A DNA stretch of 40,272 nucleotides from Nitrospirota bacterium (GCA_016200355.1 JACQEY010000056.1:1-40272), one strand, 5' to 3'. Positions 32,105 through 40,007 are shown, numbered from the stretch's first letter. Notes: generated by a model from the sequence alone, not told the origin. Numbers and translations: made by a program.

Positions 32105-32208
32105 CCAGGAACTGGTTTGTTTGGTTCATTTGGTTTGTCTTGTTTGTTTGGTTGAACGAAACTAACCGATGAACCAAATAAACCAGAAGAACCAGACAAA
32201 CCAAACAA
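32105..32208. repeat. 9-nt word-repeat hairpin between cluster genes
   Basis: Left arm words such as ctggtttgt, ttggttcat, ttggtttgt, cttgtttgt. Right arm, on the other strand: ttggtttgt, ctggttctt, ctggtttat, ttggttcat, cggttagtt. The arms pair over about 45 nt imperfectly. It sits in the gap between the membrane protein stop (32211) and the MEMO start (32052). Same word family as 1330-1412. Confidence 0.85.
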
Positions 32209-32210
32209 AC

Positions 32211-32966
32211 CTATTCTTCTGTTTTGGGCTGCTTGCTGCTGGACCGGCGAGCCATGACTACCAAGGTGAGGATGGTCAAACCCGCGAGCCAGAGGCTCGG
32301 CCTGCCATAGGAGGGGTCAGTGAACTCGATGAGGTCGGTCAATCGCCCGATCAAGAGCGACATGCGAGCCATCACAGTATAGCCGAAAGCCGCGCCGAAC
32401 GCGATCATCAGGAACATGATGCCGATGCGGGCCACGACCTTGCCTGGCCCAGTATGCTCGACGGAGAAAAAGAAGTAGAACAGCACCGAGCTGACGCCGA
32501 CCAGGATGATAATGGTGTTCAGGCTACTGGCTGGATTCAGGAGATTCCAGGTAAAGGTGACGCCTTCTCCGGGTACCAGCGTCAGTAGCGGACGAACCGT
32601 ATCCTCGATCTGTTTCAGGATAAAGGAGGAGATCGTTCGTGGAATAGCGAGCCCTGACCCAACCCCCACAATGAAAGCAAACGCGTAGCGCGAAATCCAG
32701 GCGGCTTTTGGGACATAGCGCGTGAGCATAAGCGTCCCAATGGCAACCGGAATCAACAGCGCCCACTCCCCGTTCTCAACGATCGGCTTCCAGATGAGCT
32801 GCACGACCACCGTGTCGTAGGTTTTGATGATGGTATAGCCGACCGACACGCCAACGTAGAGATTCTCCGCCAGCTTGAAGAGCGGATTGTCCTTATAGAG
32901 AAACGTGAAGATGAAGAGGGTCAACCCCGTCGCCACCCACCCACCGATGATAGTTTCAATCGACAT
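32211..32966 (-). CDS. Multi-pass membrane protein of the MutL/DUF6754 cluster
   Basis: I favour ATG 32966 (MSIETIIGGWVATG); GTG 32981 is possible but lies against the repeat. About 251 residues with 6-7 TM helices: GGWVATGLTLFIFTFLY, NGEWALLIPVAIGTLML, YAFAFIVGVGSGLAI, NTIIILVGVSSVLFYFFFSV, IGIMFLMIAFGAAFGY and LWLAGLTILTLVVMA. The C-terminal tail SSSKQPKTEE is hydrophilic. I do not know the family. Its place in the same transcription unit as the DUF6754 protein suggests one membrane complex. Confidence 0.75.
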   Translation of the reverse strand: MSIETIIGGWVATGLTLFIFTFLYKDNPLFKLAENLYVGVSVGYTIIKTYDTVVVQLIWKPIVENGEWALLIPVAIGTLMLTRYVPKAAWISRYAFAFIVGVGSGLAIPRTISSFILKQIEDTVRPLLTLVPGEGVTFTWNLLNPASSLNTIIILVGVSSVLFYFFFSVEHTGPGKVVARIGIMFLMIAFGAAFGYTVMARMSLLIGRLTDLIEFTDPSYGRPSLWLAGLTILTLVVMARRSSSKQPKTEE

Positions 32967-32982
32967 ATCAGTCACCGCCACA

Positions 32983-33066
32983 GGTTAAGGTCAAGGCTAA
33001 GGTTGAGAATACGTTCCAGCAAAGACCAAGTTTCATGTTTTCCTCAACCTCAGCCTTGGCCTTGGA
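32983..33066. repeat. 6-nt word-repeat hairpin overlapping a gene's 3' end
   Basis: Left arm aggtta, aggtca, aggcta, aggttg. Right arm ctcaac, ctcagc, cttggc, cttgg. They form a stem of about 25 positions, 20 of them perfect and two of the rest G-U. The right arm encodes the last residues (VQGQG-stop) of the gene at 33050-33886; the left arm touches the next gene's start. Confidence 0.85.
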
Positions 33067-33886
33067 CTCTCTGCTTGCGCGATGAGAAATAGAACAGGTT
33101 ACACATGATGACCAGCACAATAATGGCGAGATGCGTAGCCGACTGCGCATCCATGCCGGCGACGGCCTTGCCCTTCTGGTCGATAAGAATTTCATATTCT
33201 GCCGCACCCCGCAGGCCCCCGATCAGGCCATTGATCTGCCCGCTCCGCAACAACGGATAGAGCCCCGGCGCCATGACGCCCGTGCAGCCGCCGCCGAGCT
33301 CGAACTTGTATTTATCCTTACCAAAGACATACCAAGCTTCCACACCGGGATTGCCGGCGCCCAGGCTAACGGCATAGTTCACATCGCGCAGATTCGCGAC
33401 GCCTTGCAGTACTGGTAAGCCTTTCGTAGGTTTGCCGTTGTAATCGGCCGGGAACGCCCCATAGAGGTCCTGCCCCATGTTGATAATGACGGCGGTCCCA
33501 CCGGGGCTCCAGCCGAGGAACACATAATCCTTCCCGCTTTCTTTGCCCATCTCGCGGGCGACTTGCGTGACGACCTGGTCGGCCATTCCTGTGCCGGAGA
33601 CCCAGAGCGTCATCGCGATCACGCGGAGGTTCTTTCTGAAGGCATGACGCAGCAACGAAATCGATTGAGGATGCAACTCGGGCTTCGACGCCGGATCGAA
33701 GTCCAGCGAGAGCAGGAATACGGCTCCCTCTGGAAGCGACTCGATGTGGTCGTAGACCCCGCGCACCTCCGGCGAAATCTTGATCGGCAACCCGACCGGG
33801 TAGAGCAGCGGCAAGAGCGTGCAGAGGCCAATCACCAGAAAGATGATCCGCCGATCGATTTTGAGCATGCGCTCAGTGAAAGTCAT
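33050..33886 (-). CDS. Bitopic membrane protein with a Rossmann-like extracytoplasmic domain (cluster gene)
   Basis: 278 residues. TM helix 1 at residues 14-32 (IIFLVIGLCTLLPLLYPVG), a domain of about 205 residues, and a C-terminal TM helix (THLAIIVLVIMCNLFYF). The domain has Gly-rich turns (GAVFLLSLDFDPASKPELHP, FLGWSPGGTAVIINMGQDLYG, CTGVMAPGLYPLL) and looks like an alpha/beta fold. No catalytic motif is recognised. It lies between the 216-residue and 251-residue membrane protein genes of the cluster. The final five residues come from a word-repeat hairpin, so the natural C-terminus may have been altered. Confidence 0.75.
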   Translation of the reverse strand: MTFTERMLKIDRRIIFLVIGLCTLLPLLYPVGLPIKISPEVRGVYDHIESLPEGAVFLLSLDFDPASKPELHPQSISLLRHAFRKNLRVIAMTLWVSGTGMADQVVTQVAREMGKESGKDYVFLGWSPGGTAVIINMGQDLYGAFPADYNGKPTKGLPVLQGVANLRDVNYAVSLGAGNPGVEAWYVFGKDKYKFELGGGCTGVMAPGLYPLLRSGQINGLIGGLRGAAEYEILIDQKGKAVAGMDAQSATHLAIIVLVIMCNLFYFSSRKQRVQGQG

Positions 33887-33895
33887 GCTGCAACC

Positions 33896-33992
33896 CGTGA
33901 GGCGTAAGGCGTGAGGCGTAAGGTGGGCGGATTATGTGGATGTCTCATAATTTGCTTTTCTCACCTTACCCCTGACGCCTTACCCCTTACGC
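33896..33992. repeat. 7-nt word-repeat hairpin (GTGAGGC/GTAAGGC) between cluster genes
   Basis: Left arm gtgaggc, gtaaggc, gtgaggc, gtaaggt. Right arm, on the other strand: gtaaggg, gtaaggc, gtcaggg, gtaaggt. A long imperfect stem fills the gap between the two membrane protein genes exactly (33887-33991). Confidence 0.88.
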
Positions 33993-34642
33993 TATTCCTT
34001 CCCCCCTCCCAGATACGACCGTTCCATGCCGAAGATGATCTTGATGGAGAGCGCGACCGTTCCAAGGCTGACGCCGATCAGGATCGCACGCCGCACCGAC
34101 GCATTCAGCACGTTCAAGATCCACTGAGACAGGTCGCCGCTGAGCGGGATCAGATATTCTCCGAGCGGGACGCGGCCCATCATGACAATCACCGCCGCAA
34201 TGAGCAGCACCGCCGCCTCGCGGCTCCGCGCGCGGAACGACCGATAGGCAGCTGAGGCGATAAAGAACGCCAGGATGGCGAACATCGTCCCCTGCAGCGG
34301 GACCATCATGAAGTTATAGAACCACCCGAAGGCGGTCATGGTGCCGTCGACGGCTTCCTTGCCGTTCGACCAGAGGCCGACCGCTATGGTGCCCAGCATG
34401 CTGACATAGAGGACGAAACTATAGCCCCATCCCGCTTCTTTGCGCCGGATCTTGGCGGCATGGACGTGGAATAGGCTGCTGACACCCAGCACCAGCGCGA
34501 ACCCCCCGATGATCTGGAGCCACTTCGTGACGGAGGTCAGCATCTGCTCCGAGGCCGGATGCGGCACATAGTATTGCGCCGCCATCGCCAGCCCGGCGAT
34601 GAGCGTAATCAGGAGCGGAACCTGTCGGCGTAGGAAGATCAT
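33992..34642 (-). CDS. Multi-pass membrane protein of the MutL/DUF6754 cluster
   Basis: The true start is ATG 34642 (MIFLRRQVPLLITLIAGLA), not 34852. This gives an ATGA overlap with the stop of the FN3-DUF6754 gene, so the two are translationally coupled. 216 residues with about six TM helices (PLLITLIAGLAMAAQYYV, WLQIIGGFALVLGVSSLF, FVLYVSMLGTIAVGLW, FMMVPLQGTMFAILAFFIA, AAVLLIAAVIVMMG, AILIGVSLGTVALSIKIIFG). It ends with a short cytoplasmic-looking tail (MERSYLGGGKE). Family not recognised. Confidence 0.8.
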   Translation of the reverse strand: MIFLRRQVPLLITLIAGLAMAAQYYVPHPASEQMLTSVTKWLQIIGGFALVLGVSSLFHVHAAKIRRKEAGWGYSFVLYVSMLGTIAVGLWSNGKEAVDGTMTAFGWFYNFMMVPLQGTMFAILAFFIASAAYRSFRARSREAAVLLIAAVIVMMGRVPLGEYLIPLSGDLSQWILNVLNASVRRAILIGVSLGTVALSIKIIFGMERSYLGGGKE

Positions 34643-35928
34643 TTCACATCCCTGAAAAAGTCCAGAAATAATTTCGGCCACTGCGCGTCGAGCATCACCC
34701 CGAGGGTGGCCAGTATGGTCCCGATGCCAAGCACACCGAGGATCAGCGCTTTGCCGATATCTTGTCCACGGAGCGTGCCGACCTGAACCGGTTCTCTGGA
34801 GAGATAGGCGCTGGCGGCGTAGAGCTCCTCCCCGATCAAGGTGTAGTCGCAAGTGGTGACGAAAAACGGCAGCTGGTGATCGGAGTCAGTCCCGGCGATC
34901 TGGATCGCACCGGTGCTCGCGCCCGTTTCCGTCAACAGCAAGGCCTCAGCAAAGTAATGCCCCATAAAGAAGTTCGCCGCCGGTTTTTTGCGCAACATGA
35001 TGCCGTCCACCGCTGCGGTATAGCTGAATTGATCCGACGTAATGAAGAAATTCGAATCATCTTTATAGAGATCGGGCTTGCCTGCTTCCAGATAGGCCTG
35101 TTTCGTAATTTCCTGGCAGACAGCCATGGTAATCGGATCCCGGTGCGGCACGAGTAAATCGGTTTCATAGGCGGCCGTGCGTTTGGCCACGCGCCCAAGA
35201 ATGACCGCCGCGGCAATGGTGGAGGGATCACTCATGTCGTGGGCGCCGGTCAAATAGAGGATCGGCTTGCCCAACTCCGTCGCGCGGCCTATCGCCTCGT
35301 CCACAGCATCGAGGCCGGGTATGCGCCGGAGAAAGATCTCTCGCTTTCTGGCTGTACTGATGGCGTAGAACACGATGCCGCCGAACAGGAGCGCCAGCAA
35401 GAGATTGTTCATCTGATTCCAGTTGATCCAGTTCGGTTGCGGCGTAGCCTGAACCGACGTCGCCACAGCTCGATTGTCGCCAGAGACCCTTGCTACGGTC
35501 ACAAAGTAGGCTGTCCCGTTTTTGAGATCGACTCCCCTTCCATTCTTCAGCGTGAATTGATGCTGCTCTCCGGTCGTCGGCCTCGTCCACCAGGGCCACT
35601 TAGCCTCTCGGACATAGCGTTGGTTTGAAGGGAACTCCGCCACGACTTTCATCGCAGCAGGGTCCGGCACCGTGGTTCCCTCGCTGAGCAAAACCTGATA
35701 CGTGATTGCAGCGCTATCGTCTGGAGCGGGTGACCAGAGCACGATCAGGCTGCCGCCGCCATCACTCGGTGTATCAAACGCCCGAACATCTTGAGGTGGG
35801 AGGAGTGCGGTTTGAGCAAATACTGGCAACCATGGCTGACTCAGACCAGCCACGAGCAGGAGCAACGCCGCCGCCCATGCCCGACGTCCTCGGCGTTTCA
35901 CGATTAACGTTTCACGTTTCACTCGCAC
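34639..35928 (-). CDS. FN3 plus DUF6754 membrane protein
   Basis: 429 residues. Signal peptide (WAAALLLLVAGLSQPWLPVFAQ), then a fibronectin type III domain (LPPQDVRAFDTPSDGGGSLIV ... YFVTVARVSGD, residues 43-160). A TM helix follows (NNLLLALLFGGIVFYAIS), then a large domain that I believe is DUF6754 (RRIPGLDAVDEAIGRATELG, GKPILYLTGAHDMSDPSTIA, YFAEALLLTETGASTGAIQIAG, FFVTTCDYTLIGEELYAASA) and a last TM helix. The function of DUF6754 is unknown. The GTG start lies in a heptad word tract that encodes the first residues (VKRETLIVKR). It overlaps the upstream gene's TAG by one base. Confidence 0.8.
   Translation of the reverse strand: MRVKRETLIVKRRGRRAWAAALLLLVAGLSQPWLPVFAQTALLPPQDVRAFDTPSDGGGSLIVLWSPAPDDSAAITYQVLLSEGTTVPDPAAMKVVAEFPSNQRYVREAKWPWWTRPTTGEQHQFTLKNGRGVDLKNGTAYFVTVARVSGDNRAVATSVQATPQPNWINWNQMNNLLLALLFGGIVFYAISTARKREIFLRRIPGLDAVDEAIGRATELGKPILYLTGAHDMSDPSTIAAAVILGRVAKRTAAYETDLLVPHRDPITMAVCQEITKQAYLEAGKPDLYKDDSNFFITSDQFSYTAAVDGIMLRKKPAANFFMGHYFAEALLLTETGASTGAIQIAGTDSDHQLPFFVTTCDYTLIGEELYAASAYLSREPVQVGTLRGQDIGKALILGVLGIGTILATLGVMLDAQWPKLFLDFFRDVK
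35895..35922. repeat. Heptad word tract encoding a protein N-terminus
   Basis: Exactly four 7-nt words: gtttcac, gattaac, gtttcac, gtttcac (minus strand GTGAAAC, GTGAAAC, GTTAATC, GTGAAAC). It starts two codons after the GTG start of the DUF6754 gene and encodes the positively charged n-region of its signal peptide. Confidence 0.9.
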
Positions 35929-37029
35929 TAGGCTCCTTCAATCAGTTCAATGTTCGTCCGCGGAATAACGGCCTTGCTGCCGTCGGCAAAGTGGACTTCC
36001 ATCACGCGCACGTCACTCTCGGTCGGAATCTTCTGGAGCTCGGGCGGCAGACTTGCGACTTCGCCGATCTTTCCAAATAACGGGTCTCGAATGATGCGAA
36101 CCTGGTCGCCGATCCGGATGCCTTCCCGCTGCGGCACGGTTGCCGCGTGGTGATCGCCCGGTGCGCCTGCGCCTTTGGGAATGATGATTTCGGGCCGAAT
36201 GACACCGGCACGAATTTGCGTGGCGCCTGAAATAGAAGCCTGCTGCCCCACATGAGCGGAAAGAAGCGTGAATGTTTTTTCGGCCATTGGGATGGAGCCG
36301 AACCCTTCTGCCCGTGATGGCCACGCCAAGGTCGTAGCCAAGAAGTGCGCGCAAATCCTTATCATGAATGCCGCCGATAATTAAGCCCGCGACCCCCACC
36401 TCTTTCGCTCGAGCCAGCGCATCTGAAGAAACGAAGGAGCCACCCACGACGACCTTGCCTTTCATGTCCGCGGTGAGGTGACGAGGCGTCAGCGCTTCGT
36501 CCGGCGACGTCACCGCGATCACGATCTCGCCCCGGGTTTCACCGCCGATGCCGAAAATGCCCTGCACCAGACTGCAATCCGTCTCGACCACGACTCCTTG
36601 CTGCGGCATCACCTCGACAATGCGCCCGTCGACATAGCCCAACAGCTCCAGCACGCGCGGCGGCTCTCGCAACAGCACCTGCCCCGTGACGGGAGAAATG
36701 GATTCCACGATACCGGTGATCGGCGAGAGGACTTCCGTCTTCAGCCACTTGATGAGTGGTTTGTTCTCGGCCAGGATCTCGCCCTTCTGCACCGGGTCGC
36801 CGGCCTTCTTAATCAAATATTCGTGGATCTCATCCGGCGCCACGCCCAGTTGATTGGCGAGATTCAAGGGATAGACCTTCCCGGGCAATTCCGCACGAGC
36901 CACCGCCTGATTCGCACGCACGGTCTCCCCAGTTGCGACCAACACGCTGCCAGGCAGCGACAACATCCGACGGCGGCGGATCGTTGTGTGCTCTGTAACG
37001 GTTAAGCCTGGGGTATAGGAATGCGCCAT
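35928..37029 (-). pseudogene. Barrel-sandwich/KOW-domain protein split by a frameshift
   Basis: From ATG 37029 the frame encodes a biotinyl/lipoyl-like barrel-sandwich region (VLSPITGIVESISPVTGQVL) and an alpha/beta part (VVVGGSFVSSDALARAKEVG, GLIIGGIHDKDLRALLGYDL), then goes out of frame after GVAITG (near 36310). The next frame continues EGFGSIPMAEKTFTLLSAHV and ends in a KOW/NusG-like domain (REGIRIGDQVRIIRDPLFGK ... VIPRTNIELIEGA), stopping at 35928. One missing base reconstitutes a protein of about 366 residues. It lies directly downstream of the MutL-like gene and one base from the DUF6754 gene, so it belongs to the cluster. No ribosome-binding site is seen before ATG 37029, where a word-repeat hairpin ends. 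Sequencing error is a real alternative. Confidence 0.82.
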
Positions 37030-37037
37030 ATTAACAA

Positions 37038-37131
37038 CAGTGCTGAGTGCTGAGTGCTGAGTGCTGAGACACGAGAGCGAAGAAAGATTCGGAAGTTCAT
37101 CTCAGCACTCATTTCTCAGCACTCAGCACTG
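37038..37131. repeat. 7-nt word-repeat hairpin (TGCTGAG) overlapping the MutL-like C-terminus
   Basis: Left arm: four perfect copies of tgctgag (37041-37068). Right arm: ctcagca, ctcattt, ctcagca, ctcagca (37101-37128). A near-perfect stem of about 30 bp with a loop of about 30 nt. The right arm encodes the last residues (VLSAEK-stop) of the MutL-like protein on the minus strand. Confidence 0.92.
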
Positions 37132-38956
37132 GATACAGATCTACCGCTTGATACCATTTCATCAACGCCGCCACTCTGGACGCGTGGTCGGTCGGCAACT
37201 GCAACGGACGCCCGCGCCCGTCGAGCAAAAGTCCCACCACACCGCCTTGCACTTCTCGCGTCACCGCGACTCCCGCCCCTGCCCCGAGATTCACCTGTTT
37301 CGCCGGTTGAATTGCGATTGAAGCCTTCTGATCGGCGGCCAAGGGAACCAGCCGCAGGTCGCCGAACGAGAGTGTCCCCTTGTCCACTCTTCCATCCTGA
37401 AAAGTGATCACATAATCCGCGCACCGATCCCCGTCCTTCCCCTGTCCGATCGGCGCGACACAGGTGCCCAAGTAGACCATGCAATCGCGGACGAAGACAT
37501 CGGTCGCCGCCTTCTCATTGATTGTTGAGAGCACGCCGAGATGCGGCATCATGAAGATGCTGTCCACTGAGAGCCTCGTTACCCCGAGCGGTTCATAGGC
37601 ATCCACCATCATCAACATCGATTGCACGCGGCGCGGCGCATGGGACAGAATCCCGCCGCTCCCGACGATCAAATCGAGCTTGAGCATATCGATCAGCGTC
37701 TTGCCGGACTGCTGCTGCTCGAATACATCAGAGATCGTGCGTTCTTGTTGTATGCCCTTGAGAGCCGTCGCAAGAGACTTGTGATGGATCAAGGCGAGCC
37801 GGAGTGCCTCGCGCGCAATCGCATGTTCGATCTGCAGTTCGTCCAGTGTCTGCGGAATCGTCGTCGGCCGGATCATCTTGTTCTTGATCCGGTTGCGGAG
37901 CGTCTGTTCATCGATCGTAAAGGGCACCCAACGCATGATATTGGCGAGACCTGCTTCCGCCAGCACATTGGAAATACTGTACGACATCCCGAGGTTCGCG
38001 CTCACGGTTCGATTGAAGAGCCCCTCGAAGACCGAGAACACGTCCGTGGTCGCGCCACCGATATCCACCCCGATCAAGTTCAGGTGCTCCCGCTTGGCGA
38101 TCGTTTCCATGATGACGCCGACCGCCGCCGGCGTTGGCATGATCGGCGCACCGGCCATCTCAATCAGTTTCTTGTAGCCCGGCGCCTGCTGCATGACATG
38201 TTCGAGAAACAGGTCGTGAATCTTGTTTCGCGCCGGTGCGAGATTCTCCCGTTCCAACACCGGGCGAATGTTGTCGGTCAGCACCAGCGCGGCTTTCTCG
38301 CCCAGGATCTTCTTCACTTGCGGCTGCGCATCTTTGTTGCCCGCGTAAATTAACGGGAGCTTGTACGTCGCCCCAAACCGGGGGCGTGGCTCCGCTGCCG
38401 AAATGTACTCCGCCATCTCGACCACATGGGTCACCGCCCCCCCGTCTGTCCCGCCGGACATCAAGATCATGTCCGGCCTCATCGTCCTGATGCGCTCGAT
38501 CTTTTCATGCGGCAACCGGCCATCGTTCGACGCAAGCACGTCAATGACGATCGCGCCCGCCCCAAGCGCGGCCCGTTGCGCACTTTCCCCCGTCATGTTT
38601 TGCACGACCCCGGTCACCATCATTTGCAACCCGCCGCCCGCGCTGCTGGTAGAAATATAGATATCCACGCCTGTCTTAGGATCACCCTGAGCCGCACGAT
38701 TGGGCGTAAGAATCTTGTCCCCATCGAGAATTTTCCGGCCGGAGAGTTCTTCAATTTCCGCAATCGCGTTCAGCACCCCGCGCGTCACATCTTCGAACGG
38801 CGCTTCCACCGTTGTCGGCGCTTCACCACGATAGGTTTGCCGGTATTCGTCACCGACCTTCTCGATCAGAATGGCCTTGGTTGTGGTGCTGCCACAGTCG
38901 GTGGCGACAATGACGTTGAGGGGATGGGCGGTCTTTGCCAACTCTTGAAACGCCAT
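37109..38956 (-). CDS. MutL/GlmL-like ASKHA-fold ATPase
   Basis: About 615 residues from ATG 38956, with AGGTGG upstream; the track's TTG is two codons earlier. It has the features of the glutamate mutase MutL family (PF13941): phosphate-1 motif TDCGSTTTKAI, YISTSSAGGGLQMMVTGVVQ, RPDMILMSGGTDGG, phosphate-2 motif GVDIGGATTDVFS and adenosine motif VGSGGILSHAP. In clostridia MutL lies next to glutamate mutase and is thought to act on it. No mutase subunit is present here. Instead the neighbours are membrane proteins, which suggests a different role for this ATPase. The last residues come from a word-repeat arm. Confidence 0.88.
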   Translation of the reverse strand: MAFQELAKTAHPLNVIVATDCGSTTTKAILIEKVGDEYRQTYRGEAPTTVEAPFEDVTRGVLNAIAEIEELSGRKILDGDKILTPNRAAQGDPKTGVDIYISTSSAGGGLQMMVTGVVQNMTGESAQRAALGAGAIVIDVLASNDGRLPHEKIERIRTMRPDMILMSGGTDGGAVTHVVEMAEYISAAEPRPRFGATYKLPLIYAGNKDAQPQVKKILGEKAALVLTDNIRPVLERENLAPARNKIHDLFLEHVMQQAPGYKKLIEMAGAPIMPTPAAVGVIMETIAKREHLNLIGVDIGGATTDVFSVFEGLFNRTVSANLGMSYSISNVLAEAGLANIMRWVPFTIDEQTLRNRIKNKMIRPTTIPQTLDELQIEHAIAREALRLALIHHKSLATALKGIQQERTISDVFEQQQSGKTLIDMLKLDLIVGSGGILSHAPRRVQSMLMMVDAYEPLGVTRLSVDSIFMMPHLGVLSTINEKAATDVFVRDCMVYLGTCVAPIGQGKDGDRCADYVITFQDGRVDKGTLSFGDLRLVPLAADQKASIAIQPAKQVNLGAGAGVAVTREVQGGVVGLLLDGRGRPLQLPTDHASRVAALMKWYQAVDLYPVLSAEK

Positions 38957-38988
38957 CAGCAACCCACCTGGCTAAGATCGCGTCGTTC

Positions 38989-39053
38989 GTGAAGTGTGAC
39001 GCGTGAAGCGTCCAAACTCCGGAACGAGATACGTTTCATGAACAACGTTTCAC
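38989..39053. repeat. 7-nt word-repeat hairpin (GTGAAGC) between cluster genes
   Basis: Left arm gtgaagt, gtgacgc, gtgaagc. Right arm gtttcat, gaacaac, gtttcac. It lies in the gap between the small cluster protein (stop 39063) and the MutL-like gene. Weaker pairing than the 37038 element. Confidence 0.75.
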
Positions 39054-39062
39054 AGTAGATCG

Positions 39063-39455
39063 TCATTGAGCGGAGGCTCCTGGAGGAGCCTGGGGAGAAG
39101 TTTGGGAAGCAGACTTTGTTTCAATGATGGCGATGAGACGAGAGATCGTATCGCGTCGTTCGAGCAACCGGGCCACTTGCTCGACTTCCTTCGCCTGAAA
39201 AGCCCATTCGACAATGGGGGTCAGGAAATACAGCGCCTGACTACCGAGGAAGTTCATGGGACCGAGAGATTCTAGAAAAACCGTGGCGGGAGCAGCCATA
39301 CCCCGTTTCACTACCGCACCGGCTACCCGTTCAAGCAAGGCGAGATCTTCGGTCGTGAGCACCTCGGCTCCTGATTTAGTCGAAAAGGCATGGGAAATCT
39401 CCGCGCGGACCTTGTCCCATGTTTCCGCCACTGATGGCTTGGAGAAAGAAGTCAT
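39063..39455 (-). CDS. Small protein of unknown function upstream of the MutL-like gene
   Basis: ATG 39455 (MTSFSKPSVAETWDKVRAEI) is preferred to the track's 39524, whose extra residues are not conserved-looking. 130 residues, helical: EVLTTEDLALLERVAGAVVKRG, then LGPMNFLGSQALYFLTPIVEWAF, which could be one membrane-associated helix, then EVEQVARLLERRDTISRLIAII and a Ser/Pro/Gln tail. No family recognised. Same strand as the cluster, 106 bp from the MutL start, so possibly its first gene. Confidence 0.65.
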   Translation of the reverse strand: MTSFSKPSVAETWDKVRAEISHAFSTKSGAEVLTTEDLALLERVAGAVVKRGMAAPATVFLESLGPMNFLGSQALYFLTPIVEWAFQAKEVEQVARLLERRDTISRLIAIIETKSASQTSPQAPPGASAQ

Positions 39456-39533
39456 AACTGTGTGGAAAGGCGGCCAAAGTCGACTAGCGAGCGGCATTAT
39501 ATGGAGGGGTCGGAGGAGAGTCAATGAAAGGGG

Positions 39534-39632
39534 TGGAATGACACCCGTGCTGCTCCCTTGCTCCCGGAACGCGCACGATCAGAATGTGCTCGTTCGACGG
39601 GCGCAGTGGGACCAGCACAGGTGCCATTCCAT
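39534..39632. repeat. CGCG-core palindromic element, copy 6
   Basis: Arms TGGAATGACACCCGTGCTG and CAGCACAGGTGCCATTCCA are inverted partners. The core CCGGAACGCGCACGATCAGA ... GTTCGACGGGCGCAGTGGGA is the reverse orientation of copies 1-3. Confidence 0.88.
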
Positions 39633-39639
39633 GAGAGAG

Positions 39640-39715
39640 AACGAGCAGACTGGAGGGAGTATCTGTAGTCTCACTCGACGGGCGCAGCCAAAACCCCTCA
39701 TACCCTTCCTTGATG
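39640..39715. repeat. CGCG-core palindrome, half copy
   Basis: CACTCGACGGGCGCAGCCAA with the flank ACCCCTCATACCC matches one half of the family; the opposite half is unclear. Confidence 0.55.
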
Positions 39716-39728
39716 GGCATGGGTGTAA

Positions 39729-40007
39729 CTAGTAGCCTCGCCCTGTACTGCCGCCGCGTCCCATTCGATCCAGAGGGAGCGCCTCGTATCGGGTCTTCAT
39801 GTCTGGAATTTCTTTCATCTGCTCAGCTGATGGCCGCTGCCCCTCCTTGAACATCCCTCCACCCTGAAAGTAGTTCGACATCATCTCGCCGATATCAACG
39901 CGAGCCTTCACAAACTTTTCGACCTCAGCCGGTTCTGCCGCAAGGCCGACACCGGAGAACAGCAGGACGCCCAACGAGATTCCGATGATGCTACGCGCCA
40001 GATTCAT
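39729..40007 (-). CDS. Small exported protein of unknown function
   Basis: AAAGGAG precedes adjacent GTG 40010 and ATG 40007; spacing allows either. About 92 residues with a signal peptide (MNLARSIIGISLGVLLFSGVGLAAE). The mature part is VEKFVKARVDIGEMMSNYFQ, a Gly/Met turn, then MKEIPDMKTRYEALPLDRMG and a Gly/Arg-rich end. It looks periplasmic and helical; no known domain. Confidence 0.7.
   Translation of the reverse strand: MNLARSIIGISLGVLLFSGVGLAAEPAEVEKFVKARVDIGEMMSNYFQGGGMFKEGQRPSAEQMKEIPDMKTRYEALPLDRMGRGGSTGRGY

Noticed and set aside
32053-32208. Upstream extension of the MEMO ORF (start 32208)
   Set aside because: The extra N-terminus is translated word-repeat sequence; AAGGAG and the protein pattern support ATG 32052.
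34643-34852. Upstream extension of the membrane protein ORF (start 34852)
   Set aside because: It is an out-of-frame shadow of the DUF6754 gene; ATG 34642 gives a normal ATGA overlap and a TM start.
37038-37131. Tandem short words as a CRISPR array or minisatellite
   Set aside because: The words are contiguous, only 6-9 nt, have no spacers, and are arranged as inverted arms; no cas genes are present.
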